From Cyanoderma ruficeps (taxonomy: Eukaryota; Chordata; Aves; Passeriformes; Timaliidae), in contig VZDJ01000090.1 of NCBI GenBank assembly GCA_008694505.1, forward strand, positions 2,535,521 to 2,599,520: a DNA stretch of 64,000 nucleotides. Reading direction: 5' to 3'. Within the stretch, counting starts at the first letter, position 1, and each line of letters begins with the position of its first letter. Made by a program: the position numbers and the translations under genes. This document shows positions 41,868 through 53,302 of this stretch, one piece after another. The notes below the pieces were generated by a model. That model was not told the DNA's origin. It worked only from the letters and a program-made list of their open reading frames with translations, and ran no database searches.

Positions 41868-42085
41868 TGCAATTTCAGTATTTACTTCATGTTTGCTGAA
41901 CTTGTAAACAATCACATATGCAGAAACTCCTGCCACACAGAAAATTCGGCTTTCAGGACACCAGTACATCATCTGAACAGCAAAAGGATCTTCTTCCACA
42001 ATCTCAGCTGTTGCTTTTCCTTCTCCCACTTTCTGTTTTTCAAAGACCTTTGATGTTTTTAGTTTGTACAACATCTGTAGAGTAA
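41868..42085 (-). CDS. STXBP5L: STXBP5L exon I: end of first propeller
   Basis: The longest exon here, 218 bp, entering in phase 1 and leaving in phase 0, so that 219 bases give 73 codons. It reads ITLQMLYKLKTSKVFEKQKV, GEGKATAEIVEEDPFAVQMM, YWCPESRIFCVAGVSAYVIV and YKFSKHEVNTEIA, about human 482-554. MYWCPESRIFCVAGVSAYVI is a conserved tomosyn strand pair. The last residue is Ala where I recall Val in human. The acceptor is TTCCAG|TTACTC and the donor is GCA|GTAAGT. Confidence 0.97.
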
Positions 42086-45000
42086 CTGGAATATATTAAA
42101 ACATATAAAAAATACTAACATGAAGCAAATCAGTTAAAAAATTCCTCAGTCCCCACTTTCTTCTCAGTTGTGGCATAACAAGGAATGTTAGGAAGCCTAA
42201 GAGGAGAAGATGTGTAATATACAATTGTCCAAACCAGGACAACAGTACAGATACTATTCTGTATATACACACTACTAATAGAATATGTATTTAATACTTC
42301 TCAAAAGAGTATTTCTTTGTGAAATACTTCTTAGTGCTTTCTGGGGAAGGGTGCCAAAGATGTAAATCATTGTGTCCATAGTTAGGCTTATAATCAGTGG
42401 TATAGAGAAGCTCTGATAATATTGATACTTTCCTAAAGAGATGTGAACTGAGATTTCATTTGTCTGAGGTTATGGTCTTGACAGAATGTAAAGACTGCAT
42501 GGCAATTCAAGAGAAAATATCAGGAAAGCATGTTGGTGGCCTGGTCAACACAAAGTTCTTCTGAATTAATGGTAGTTTAAAAATGTTTTGAATTTCTCGA
42601 CCAATAGGTAGATCTATATTTATACCTGTATATAAAATCCTAATATCCAGAAGCTTTTGTCAAGATTAGAACTCCACTGCAGCAAATTCTAGAGGTAAAG
42701 GAGGGGTAACAATTCACCTCATTATGTTTTATATTTTTCCCTGTCTTTACTACTTTTACATTGGTTTCTCAGTGGTATTAGTCAGTAACTGCATAAAGTC
42801 AGAAAAAATCAGTCAGGCCCAGCACCTATAAAGGTGTGCATATCCACAAAGGCAAAACTGTTGCCTGTGTCAGTGTAATTGTGGTAGCTCAGCCTGACCA
42901 GCTTATGTAACAAGAGCAACAGGAAGATGAAAAGACAGTGTTTTAGTTATGTAACCAGATGATGAACACAGCAAAACCCCATTTTTGTTTGGCAGTGCAG
43001 ATATATTCCAGGAGGTTTAGCATATACAATTTTTAATGTTTTAAAAAGTTTTAGCAGATAAAGCGCTTCCGAATTTTCACAAATTACAACAAGTGCTTCT
43101 GTAATAAATACATAATTCTTCTGGCCCTCAGTGGCAAAGACAGAGGATCCAGGTTTGCTCTTAGTGCCAGTAACAAATCTAGAGTGGCACTTCAAATCAG
43201 ACATTGTGGGTCCATGTGCATTATGACTTACGAAGAATTATAGAATCATAGGGTACAGAGTACAAGACTCTCTATGCTGCTCTGAATTACTGGGTACCAT
43301 CTGCACAAGTAAATAAAACCCCAGCAATCTCTTTTGAACAAAGATACATTTGGAAAACAGCTCCAGTGGCCTAGCAAGTCCCTGTCTCTCACAGATCTGT
43401 GCTTTCAGACACAAGATTATAAAATTAAAATATGTCTAAAAGCAAAGAATTTTGTGCCTTCAAATATGGGTAGGATATTATGTTTGCTAGGAAATCTCAA
43501 ATGAACTTTGGACTCCATAAAAAAGGTTAACACCTTGTAAATAAAATAAATAAAATACTTTGTAATAATCTAAACCTTGTAAATAAAGAGTACCAATTAC
43601 AGTATGAGAAACACAGTACATGCCCTGAAAAGCAGGACTAGAACCAGGACATCAGCAATGCACTGAAAATACAAGTACTGTTGAAAAAATTGTGAATATT
43701 CATGATCATCTAAGCTTTTAATGTTAAGAAAATTTCCTACTGCAGCATGTATGTATTGATTAGGTTATGCTTATATTCCTTATGAGAGGTTTTTTTATTT
43801 TCCCATTTCTGCCAGAGTTACAGAAGGAATAACTAGCACACTGCTTCCTGAGCAATAAATACACTAAATGCCTTGGGGTCTTCCAACAGTCTGTATTGTT
43901 TCACCATAACTTTAGAGCCTGTATTTGTACATTCTTGTTAAAAATGAAATATTCACAAGACAAAGTCTAATGTCTCACTGTGCTTCTCTAAATAAAACTA
44001 ATTATCCTACTTTTGTTCATATTAAAGCTCCCAAAAACTTCTGGTTTTGCAGATAAACTGTTGACCTCATTTGGTTGGTGTTCATGTTCACCATAACTTG
44101 AAGACAGTGGAAGATGTAAATTCTGAGCAGCATGTTTCTGTTTGCCCACCATTTCCAAACAAACAAATCACATAATAAAAAACCGACCCATGGCCATGTT
44201 CAGCTGCTGTGTCAATTTAATACATGAAATGTATTTTGTGAAATGAGGCTTTGGAAATCCTCATTTCCTCCTTGTCCATCCTGAGTAAAAATATTTGGTA
44301 TTAAGCAAAGAGGCAAGTACCTGACAAAGTCATCAGGTTTAGCTGACATTAAAACCTTGTCAACATTTCCCATACCTGGCTGGAAATGGTAGCAATATTA
44401 ATCATTTCAGTTCTGTGGTACCATGTGGAACTAGCAGGTATTTTAAGTATCCCATACTTCATGATCTTGGCACCCATCACAGACTGGTTATTTGGATCAT
44501 ATTAAACCTCTCTATGCCTAACACTTCATGAAGAATTTTCTTCCACACTCTTTTTTCTTTAACACACTCATACCTCATAAAAGAGGGTTATTACCCAGAC
44601 ATCCCTGTACCACTGAAGTGACAAGAATACAGGGCAAATCTACAGGAACTTCAGTGAAGCGCTGTCAATTATTTGAAGCAGAATATTTTAAATTTCCATC
44701 AAAATGTACATGTATCTTAATAAATATATTTTACTAATAAATACTATATGTATTTTCTGTAGGGGAAAATTCTGGCTGCTGATATGTGCAGTTATAGCTA
44801 GATTGTAAGGAATTATTTTCTAAGGAAGTATTTTCTGAAGCTTTTTCCTGCTAGGACGAGTGGAAATGCTTCACAATTATTTCCTGGGATTTGATACTGG
44901 ACCAGAAAAGATCTGGATCTTTTCCACTCTCACCAGATTAAATATGTTTTGAAATACATGAATGTATTTGAATATTTTATTTTTACTTAGCTATAAAGAA

Positions 45001-45359
45001 GACTTTGTCATCCTCAATATACAAGTGACAACTGGAACTCAATGTTAGATCTAACTGACCCCTCTCCTCTATACACACAAGAAGAATGTGCCCTAGGGAT
45101 TTTTTACCAACACTTCACCCTTCATGGATTTTGGTATGCTGGACCTTGAGTTATTATTCCTCACTCTTTTCTGCCCAATATATCTCATTAGCAGCATTTT
45201 TTCTCTTAATTTAATAAACATTTTCTTAATTTCACCCCTTTGTCCTAATTATATCAGCCCAGCTATTATTACTCAACCTGTTAAATATCCTGCTTTCTAT
45301 CTAAACATGTGTTTGTGTGATTTGTCAGCATTATGTAAAAGTGAACTTTAGAAACTTAC
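42086..45359 (-). other. STXBP5L: Intron between exons H and I (3.3 kb)
   Basis: It runs from GTAAGT to TTCCAG. ACCTTGTAAATAAA occurs twice within 43531-43590. A TATAGAATCATAGGG word at about 43240 resembles an inverted CR1 end but has no CR1 body beside it. Nothing else was recognised. Confidence 0.8.
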
Positions 45360-45400
45360 TGGCAGAAGCATCCCAAAATTTTACTGATCCATCTGCATGG
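45360..45400 (-). CDS. STXBP5L: STXBP5L exon H: HADGSVKFWDASA (41-bp exon)
   Basis: The smallest exon in the window, 41 bp, entering in phase 2 and leaving in phase 1. It reads HADGSVKFWDASA, about human 469-481. H-A-D-G-S-V-K-F-W-D is a textbook WD40 terminus. It is too short to be found from open frames alone and was located from the TTTAAG acceptor, the GCCA|GTAAGT donor and the protein match. Confidence 0.95.
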
Positions 45401-46574
45401 CTTAAAAAAAATATAAAAATTAAATGTGTTAAAACAAGATGCAATTCTAAAACACCATCTACTTTTGTGACTAATAAATACAAGAAAAAAATTCATTTTG
45501 CTTATGTAACTCTATATAACTTACTGACAATATATTAAAGACATACATACTAACTATAAGAAAACATTTTGTTATTTGGTTTCATTTGGTTAACAAAATA
45601 TTTTTTATGCATTTCCTGCAGAGAACTAAGCCCCCAATGAATTCTGAGATTGCAACAAGAAGAAATTACTTCCCATACTACTAACGAGTTTAAATTATAG
45701 CACTTTTGGCTTTGCAGTGGGCCAGCATCAAACCTATGCACTCTAAAAATGCCATGTACAGTGAACTTGGAAAGAATAGAAGGTAACTTCATTTTGCTTG
45801 ATACTTCACAGCTGTGTTCTTTTTATTAACATAAAATCCCTGAAGCAAAGCTGGAAAAAGGGGACACTTCTGTTTACAATGAGACTGATCCCTTCATCAC
45901 CTCCTCATACTACTGCATACATCATAACCATATTTTTAAAATCAGGTCTTTAGTATCAGTGATAGTAACAATCCATCAAATACATGACTGAGACCGCAGG
46001 AAAACTCATGGTGCATCTTACCTGAATGAATAGTGTCTGTTTCACAGTATGATCCCTTGGGAATCCATCAGGCACTGCTCCTACTGCAATCTGAGCCTCT
46101 CTAGGCCTTTTTGCTCTGGTTCTCTGCCCACAAGGTGAAATTCATCCCAATGCACCACATCCTCACTAATGCTGAATATTAAAATGAATTCCCAAACTGT
46201 CCCCAGACAGAGAGTCCCCAAAAAGCCATGGACAACAGCCACAGAGAAAGAGCTGCTCTCCTTTTTGAAGGTATTCTCTGTGACCTTCAAGGCCAAAATA
46301 TTCTCTTGCAATAGATTTTTTTCCAAGACCCCTCCTTCGCAAGCATTGCTGTCTAACGCTGGGCTCTCAAATGATCATTCTTAATGGTAGCTCATGCCTG
46401 GGTACTAAGTTCTGCTTTCTACAGCAAAAGAGAATTTCTGTGGTGACACTACTCAAGTGAAGAGCCAGGAAATGCATATGCAGTGAAATCTCAACTCTTA
46501 CCTATCGCCAACCCAAAATCAAAAGGAGTAGAAACAAAACCTTTAAAAGTACCAATTCCCAGTTCCATTCTCAC
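45401..46574 (-). other. STXBP5L: Intron between exons G and H (1.2 kb)
   Basis: Bounded by GTGAGA and TTTAAG. No further element was recognised. Confidence 0.8.
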
Positions 46575-46642
46575 CCTGTAATAATGATTTCAGGATATGT
46601 CTGAGCTCCGAGATTCCATGCTCCACCACTGATAGGCCACTC
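46575..46642 (-). CDS. STXBP5L: STXBP5L exon G: EWPISGGAWNLGAQTYPEIIIT
   Basis: A 68-bp exon entering in phase 0 and leaving in phase 2. Its 22 full codons read EWPISGGAWNLGAQTYPEII and IT, then GG of the glycine codon, about human 446-467. The sequence is essentially invariant in tomosyns. The acceptor is GTTTAG|GAGTGG and the donor is CAGG|GTGAGA. It precedes the HADGS blade of exon H. Confidence 0.96.
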
Positions 46643-48218
46643 CTAAACAAACAAAAGTATAGAGACCACAACTTATTCTGCTGAACTTGCTTGGTTAATT
46701 TTTAAATTCAGGAATAAACAAAATCTTCCCCCCCGCCCAAGCAATACAACTTGTAAAAGAACAACAAAAAAATATGTACAATTCAAGGCTTTTACACTTT
46801 ATTAACATTTTTGTGTCATCAGCTCAGGCTCTGGAAACAATATATTTTTTATATATAACTTTTATATTAGCAACTAATGTTCTATGATTTTAAAATATTT
46901 CTGCACAGCTAACATTCAACAGCCTAAAACAGGAATGGGAAGGAGGAGTAACAAACAATTCTGCTGGTCTTTTGAGATGGCTTTTCTCTTGGAGATTCTA
47001 TAGAACACTGAATAGACCGAGAATTTATTTTGAATACAAAGACCACTGAAGAAGATGGACCAGAAACTAGTATCAGAGCATGATGAGATAAGAGAATGCA
47101 GTTTTACAGAACATATGAGATCATAATCTCTTTCCTTGCCTTTTGTTTACTAATGGGAAGACTCCCATTCTCTTGGTCTAGAATGCTGCCTTGTGGCTAA
47201 AGCCCTGACATGTATGGATACAGGATACAGGATGTAGAGGTGACATATGTGCAGAGTGGGTCAGAATGTGTGCAGAGTAGGAGTGGATGGAGGAAAACTG
47301 GGAGCACAAACTGTTTCTGTGGACACATGGACTGGATGCTTGTGGGTACAGAAATGGGTGTCTGGCACATGAGTGACTGCCTGCCTTCAGAGTGTGCACA
47401 CTTGTATATACACAAAGCAAGGGGAGAAGGGAGGATGCAGGGAATACAGGTAAGTGTGCAAAGTGTATGAGGTAAGGGTAGACTCAAATAGGAGAAATAA
47501 AAATATTTTCTGAAGTACTTTTGTGAAACAAGAAAAAGAACTAGACAGGGTTCACTCTCTGAGTTAATGCAAAACAAGTCAGCTCCAAGGAGAATACTTC
47601 AGTTGATCTGAATAGAAAATTGATGATGCCTGACTTGTTTACCCAGTATTTTTTTTACTTCATTTATTAAAATGGATTATTTCTAGCCAAAATACAAACC
47701 AATTTAAAGCTGAAAATTTATAAATTAATTGCATTTCTTCTTTTACTTCCTGCTGCTTGTCCTATTTCTACAGGACTGTGGTATGGCTTTGGTAGCTCAG
47801 TAAAATAATTATTATTATCTCTATTTAATAACAAATCTCACAGACGTTGTCAGCTCTCACTGAACCTCTTCTGTTTAAGTCTTTCAGTTAAAATGCTTTC
47901 CCTTTTTTCTTTAATAGAGAGAACCTATCCATACAAATTTGAGTTGTACACTGATGGCTCTCCTTTAACACAATCTGATCTGGAATAACTCCAGCATCTT
48001 AATCATTAAGTCTTATCTAATGGTAAGCTTCTGCATAAGTGGTTATGTTTCTGAGGGACAAACACTGGATTGTAATCAGACTGCAAAGCTGTTGGTTGGA
48101 CTAACCTTAAAGTGATTATTAAAGGAGTAAAACAAAAATAATTTGGTAAGATGTTACAAAAACACAGGTTACACATCTACTTCCTTTGCTTAAAAAAAAG
48201 AATATGGGTTTTGTTTAC
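46643..48218 (-). other. STXBP5L: Intron between exons F and G (1.6 kb)
   Basis: It runs from GTAAAC to GTTTAG. A G-rich stretch near 47210-47480 repeats GTGCAGAGTGGG/AGG-like words. The rest is unassigned. Confidence 0.8.
47210..47480. repeat. G/GT-rich imperfect short repeats
   Basis: The plus strand carries TACAGGATACAGGAT, then ATGTGCAGAGTGGGTCAG and TGTGTGCAGAGTAGGAG, and further G-rich words. Open frames seen on both strands here are low-complexity and read as by-products of the repeat. Confidence 0.45.
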
Positions 48219-48366
48219 CTTATTGCTGTATCCTTGCTTTTTATGTTTTGCTCCTACAGAATAGAGTACAGGGATCAAATCTGGAGGACAGTCCGCAAAA
48301 TATTCTGTGCAGGTAACAGGTGACTCATGAATGTCAATAGGATATGGATTTTCAAAGATTGGAAAA
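48219..48366 (-). CDS. STXBP5L: STXBP5L exon F: FPIFENPYPIDIHESPVTC
   Basis: A 148-bp exon entering in phase 2 and leaving in phase 0. It reads FPIFENPYPIDIHESPVTCT, EYFADCPPDLIPVLYSVGAK and HKKQGYSNK, about human 396-445. The block belongs to the N-terminal propeller and matches tomosyn-2 apart from scattered substitutions such as T-A to T-E before YFADC and L-V to P-V. The acceptor is AACTAG|TTTTCC and the donor is AAG|GTAAAC. Open frame extends into the intron on both sides, but the splice sites define the exon. Confidence 0.96.
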
Positions 48367-49621
48367 CTAGTTAAGGAAGACAATTCATTAGAAGCACTGT
48401 GACACACTGAGCCATAGAATAAAACATATTCTTATATTAAAGTATATAACAGACTCTAAATAAAATCATACTAATGAAATATATTTTCCCTTATTTATTC
48501 ACACTTATGTATTGTTTTTAATATCAGTAATAATGTGTAGTTACCCAAATAAAGTTATAAAAATTCAAATGCTCTGATAAGAATCCGCTTTTTACATAAA
48601 TAGTTCCTAAGGCTAACAGGCTTACATTTATGAATGAATAAGAACTAATTTTTTTCTGACATCTCAAAAACTTATTTATGCAGAAGTGACACATTTTCCA
48701 GAAGTTTCAGGTTCATGGGTATGATATATACTATGAACCAGAAGCTACTTTTACAACAGTGGATTTTATATTGAACATAGCTTCCTGGGTTGGTAGACTT
48801 CTGATAACACAATGAAAAATTGCAATAACAGGCGAGTAGATCCCAGTTTATTTCTCACTTGCATCAGCTTGAACAGCCTAATAAGGAGGAAAACCTCACT
48901 TTTGGCACATTACACAATGTAATTCCCAATCAAAAAAGATAGGAAATTGGGTTCTAATTTCAGTTATGTCCATTTTAGACTGCTGACATGATCTGAATTG
49001 TTTTTTAAAGTAACTGAGATCTGAATATGATTCACTTAACATTTTTCAATACACTGACAGCAAAATCTGTTCCTTGTTACACCAGTGTGAATGCAGATGT
49101 CCATTCCTGGTAGTGTTGGAGGCAGAACAAAATAAATAAGAATTGGATTATGCTTTACATGATGTAGAGTTTCTTCTTCATAGGAATGTTGATTCTGATA
49201 TGAAGGAAGTATTTGTTATTTAGACCAGCAACTGGATCATGAAAGTAATTCTTTAGATCCATGTAAAACAATACCATTATTTATTAAGATACTGAGGGCT
49301 AGACATGAATAAAAGTAGTTGTTGAATCTTATTTCCAAATCACATACATGTTCAAATATTATTTAAACTTGGTGTTGAATGAATGTTTGAAGGCTGTGCT
49401 GAAGGGACTGCAGATTTAGATTTATTACAAAGTTTAAGAACAAATATTATCATAAGTTCCTGTTCATTAGACGAACCTAGCTCTTAAAGTGGAAGTAAAT
49501 ATTTAGCAGGAGTTGTTTTCAAGAGTGAATGATTTTGGATAGCTAAATGATTTGGAATTTCATGGTAAATTTACTGGGCAGCTAAACACACAAATAACTT
49601 CACATAAAACTTTATACTTAC
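48367..49621 (-). other. STXBP5L: Intron between exons E and F (1.3 kb)
   Basis: Bounded by GTAAGT and AACTAG. It is AT-rich and nothing further was recognised. Confidence 0.8.
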
Positions 49622-49694
49622 TTGCTTTGTGTCAGGTCAACAACAATGAGATCTTTTTCCAAAAGCACAACAACAGCATAGGGCTCTTGAAATT
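49622..49694 (-). CDS. STXBP5L: STXBP5L exon E: PYAVVVLLEKDLIVVDL
   Basis: A 73-bp exon entering in phase 1 and leaving in phase 2. It reads EFQEPYAVVVLLEKDLIVVD and then LTQS plus two bases of Asn, about human 371-395. The hydrophobic beta-strand pattern is part of the LLGL/propeller core and is nearly identical to mammalian tomosyn-2. The acceptor is TTACAG|AATTTC and the donor is AGCAA|GTAAGT. Confidence 0.96.
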
Positions 49695-51249
49695 CTGTAA
49701 GCAAGGAATCAAGTATTAAAGACATGGAGCTCTCCTTTCAGCCATTTTAAGCAAGAAAGCAATATTTATGTTCTTTAAACTTTCACAGTATATTAGAAGC
49801 TCTGAGGTATAAACCCTTGACATATGTGCAAACCAGACATAGCTAGAAACTAGGGTCAGAGAGGAAGTAAGAAATTACTTTTGGATAGTACTGTTGACAA
49901 ACATACAAAGCAAAAGAAGTGTTGGAGTATTACAGCCTGCCAGCATGAAAGTAAAGAAGTAGAATATAAATAAATTGTGTGTATCATTGCATTATTGAAT
50001 CCAATTTTTATACAGAATATGTATTTTGCTGTAAAAAAAGTAATACTTCTGCTGTGTATAACTGCTATTCAGAAACAGATTGTGCAGGACACTGCATGGC
50101 ACAAAATGCCCCCACTTGTGAGGTGATTCAAGGGGAATATTCTTTAGGAATCCTGTAAGTCTGATGCTTTCAATTCAGGTATTAACATGCCCCTTCCTCC
50201 CACACACTGTTTAGGAGATTATATGGTTTGGTATTTTATACAATTCTCTTTTTATTGATCAGAACTAAAGAATTAAGATAAATAAATGCTTCCCTTGATG
50301 CATAGAGTATATTCATTTACATAGGATGTTATAAAAAATATAAATGTCCAATTATGACTTTCTTTTCAACCACAGCAAATCATTCCAGCACGTGCAAGCT
50401 CAGAATAAAGTGTTCAGATGGGTGATGCCAAAAGGACGAGTCAATGAGAGCAGTGATTCATCTTCCTTTCAGTCCTGCTATGAATGCACATTATTTGTTG
50501 CCAGTTTTTATACTAGGCTATGAATAACACAAGTTAAACCAAAATGTTTAAATATTGGTCTCTGAGCAGGGGAAGATGCTACAAAACCTAGAGTACTGGG
50601 AAGTATCTGACACAGTTAAATGAAGGCCCAAAGCAACTCTGACTACAGAAAATTAAATTTTTACATGACATTGAAGCACATACACACGTTACTGAGTGGT
50701 TTTTATGTGTATTTGGTTTAGCTATGTATATAAGATTTATTTTATTTTTCTGCTTGAGGGCTTAAAATGCTAAAGTTAGTTCCTCTTTGACTTACAGCTT
50801 TTCTTAATTTATTTTCTGGAACTTTCTGACAACGTATTTCAGAACCTGGCAGCCCCACAGTATGCAGCAAACATAAACTTTTGAACAGTTCATTTAAGTG
50901 TAAGAACTTTTTTGCAGGTAAGTGATGGTTTAATTTTCATAATTTAGCGAGCTGTAAATGATGAAAACTTTCAGCAATATAAGCACCTATCTTTGATTAA
51001 TAGCAATGTTTTCTCACAGTAGCCCATGGGTTTCAATCCTATAAGTGGAGGATTATGCATGCTTTATTGCCCACTCACTACTTGCTTCCTACATTGAGAA
51101 TGCAAACAAGTTCCAGGTACTTTCAGTTATGTAGTTTTCTTGAGATGAAGACAAATAGGAGGATGGAAATCCCTGGGATGGGATTAATGCATAAGGAAAG
51201 ATCACTTTGTTTATATTTTCCATAATTGTATTTTTCCCAATAAACTCAC
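49695..51249 (-). other. STXBP5L: Intron between exons D and E (1.6 kb)
   Basis: It runs from GTGAGT to TTACAG. No repeat family, RNA gene or additional exon was recognised. Confidence 0.8.
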
Positions 51250-51404
51250 CATTTGGATATGGGGTTTCACAAAGAGTTAAAAAATCTACTATAGGATGAT
51301 CCATTTCAAGAACTGTAATTGCTTTCCCATGCATGATTGTTAAACTTGGTCTTCGACAAGGCTTATCATATGACAATCCACCAGAAAATATCACAAATGG
51401 TTCA
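51250..51404 (-). CDS. STXBP5L: STXBP5L exon D: LLGL domain core
   Basis: A 155-bp exon entering in phase 2 and leaving in phase 1. It reads EPFVIFSGGLSYDKPCRRPS and continues through LTIMHGKAITVLEMDHPIVD to FLTLCETPYPN, about human 319-370. This is the conserved LLGL/tomosyn segment, where GGLSYD and LTIMHGK are characteristic. The acceptor is ATACAG|TGAACC and the donor is AATG|GTGAGT. The split GAA codon joins exactly to EFQEPY in exon E. Confidence 0.97.
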
Positions 51405-51575
51405 CTGTATTAAAAAAACCCAACAGAACAAATGTAAGTCTACATAGTACATACAAGTTTACATTATAGTTTTAGTATCTGCAAATATCTTTGTATAAAG
51501 AAAGCAGGAAAATATTCTAAAAGGACTTAAACTCAGGAATGTAATATTGAGTTAATTACAGAATTAAAAACAAAC

Positions 51576-51654
51576 CTGTTTTTACAGGTCTTGTACTCTA
51601 CTTTAAGAATTGGTTTACAAGACTCAGGTTTTTTTCCATCTCTTTGAACTTTTC
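51576..51654 (-). CDS. STXBP5L: STXBP5L exon C: CKPILKVEYKTCKN
   Basis: A 79-bp exon entering in phase 1 and leaving in phase 2. With the preceding G it reads GKVQRDGKKPESCKPILKVE, then YKTCKN and the start of a serine, about human 293-318. It opens the LLGL domain shared with lethal-giant-larvae proteins. LKVE fits the psi-K-x-E sumoylation consensus by sequence alone, and modification is untested here. The acceptor is CCTTAG|GAAAAG and the donor is AACAG|GTTTGT. Only 171 bp separate it from exon D. Confidence 0.95.
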
Positions 51655-53178
51655 CTAAGGAAAGAAAGAACATGAAAACTATTAAAACATGAAATTGAAT
51701 GATCAAACTAAAACATTGAAATGACTGTATAAGTAATAAAAAAAAAGGAACTTAAAAGCTACAAAAGATTAGGAGTATTAGCTCCTATTTCCATAAAATA
51801 TGCATTTGTCTAAATTATGTTGATTATGTCTGTGTTTTTACTGCCTCATACATCTAAAGAACCATAGCACACACTTCAAAGACATCTATAAACCATGCAG
51901 ATTTCGGAGTATGACACTTAACTAATAATGAATGAATCTGACTAATTATATGCCTTTTTTTCTGAACACGTAATGACCATAAACAGCTTAATTTTTTCCT
52001 AAGCCATTCTTAGATTGACTTAATTCCCATTGTTGACAAAACATGCTTTGGAGTGTAACTAGTTGAGTGATGAAATTAAATGAAGCATACAACTGAAATT
52101 CATTAGTTCTTGGTTAATTATGGCTCACTACTTTCTTCCAATCAAAGAAAAGTCACTTGTAAACTTAAAAAAAAAGCCATTTGGAGTTTGTCACTTTGGA
52201 AAAGTCTATGCTTGCTTTTGTCAACAGTCTGACTGGAGGATACAGTGTAGATGGATACGGATTTTTCTCAGAGGTGCACAGTGGTATATGATGGGAGATA
52301 AAGGACACAAGTTGTGGCATGGAAAATTCTGGTTAGATACTAACAAAAAAATGTGTGCCACATGGGTCACTAAATACCAAAAGGTATTGCCCAAAGAGGT
52401 AGTGCAATTTTTTGCTGGAAGTGTTCAAGTGCCCAATGTCCTGAGTTTCCTCATCAAATCAGGCCTGTTTTGGTCTGATTGTCTGACTGGTTGAGGTTTC
52501 CATCTGACATCGGACAATTCTATGATTAAAAATGATAAAAAGGGAAGTAAATCAAGAAAATGCTAAATCCTTTTGGGGCTACTTAGATCTTGACTTCCTC
52601 TTCTTCCTCCCTCTTCACCCAGTCAGATTTCTCAATAAAGTAATGTAAGCAGTTACAATAGTGCCAATACTTTTTAACCTAATTTGTTGGAAGCAATTTT
52701 ATATAAAGTCCCATCCACAAAAGATACAGACATCTCTTACTATGTAATTCCTCATTGCAGTTCTTTGGGAAGCCTTGTACCATCCCCATGACAAACACCA
52801 CAGTACCTTGTGCAAAATGCATTAATTTGTTGTGAAAATTGCACATAAAACCCCCAAAGTACAAACTATAAAAGAAAGAAATGTGAAAATCCCAGAGCCT
52901 GAGGGTCTCACAGAGCAGCAGTAGACTCTTAAAAGGAATTGGATACGACATTAGAGTAATATTAATCAGAAAGAGGTATTTATGACACCAATTAAAATAA
53001 AAAGTTTGATCTTAGTTACTGATTTTACAATAATTTGCAGCTACTTTGCAGATCAAAATATTTATGAAAGAAGCAACATCTGTGCTACAAGGAAAAATTA
53101 AATAAACATACATATTAGCAAACAGCATTGAGGACACTGTCTTGCTTATTAGTTACACATTTTAACTCTCAGAATTAC
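51655..53178 (-). other. STXBP5L: Intron between exons B and C (1.5 kb)
   Basis: Bounded by GTAATT and CCTTAG. A CR1 3' fragment lies at about 52258-52530 on the opposite strand to the gene. Nothing else was recognised. Confidence 0.85.
52258..52530 (+). mobile_element. CR1 LINE 3' fragment
   Basis: The plus strand follows the CR1 3' region: TTTTTCTCAGAGGTGCACAG, AAAGGACACAAGTTG, AAAATTCTGGTTAGA, TTGCCCAAAGAGGTAGTG, GAAGTGTTCAAGTG, and a terminal ATTCTATGATT at 52517-52527. The terminal motif places the 3' end, while the 5' edge is approximate because truncation and divergence blur it. A 124-codon open frame at 52120-52494 overlaps it and is not a gene. The copy lies antisense to STXBP5L within an intron. 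Confidence 0.88.
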
Positions 53179-53302
53179 CGTGTGGAATTGTGGTCTGGAA
53201 TGGTCTGTTAGGGCTTTTCAGATTCCATAGGGTCAAGCTGCCATCAGAGTGACTACACATGAATTGTTTCCCTTCATGATGCCAAGCAACAGAATGAATA
53301 GC
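53179..53302 (-). CDS. STXBP5L: STXBP5L exon B: WD40 blade, HSDGSLTLWNL
   Basis: A 124-bp exon entering in phase 0 and leaving with one base (the G of a glycine codon). It reads AIHSVAWHHEGKQFMCSHSD followed by GSLTLWNLKSPNRPFQTTIPH, about human 252-292. The W-H-H-E-G and S-D-G-S-L-T-L-W pattern is a full WD40 blade and matches tomosyn closely. The acceptor is TTTCTGTAG|GCT and the donor is CACG|GTAATT. The next exon completes GK, as expected for the H-G-K junction. Confidence 0.96.

Noticed and set aside
43230..43255. TATAGAATCATAGGG resembling an inverted CR1 3' terminus
   Set aside because: No CR1 body follows in the expected direction, and a short word like this is expected by chance in AT-rich DNA.
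47197..47577. 126-codon minus-strand frame
   Set aside because: Low-complexity Cys/Ser/His/Pro-rich translation of a G-rich imperfect repeat on the other strand, with overlapping frames on both strands and no domain.
52120..52494. 124-codon plus-strand open frame
   Set aside because: It overlaps a CR1 3' fragment whose sequence there follows the CR1 3' pattern. The peptide has no protein-family resemblance, so it is not a gene.
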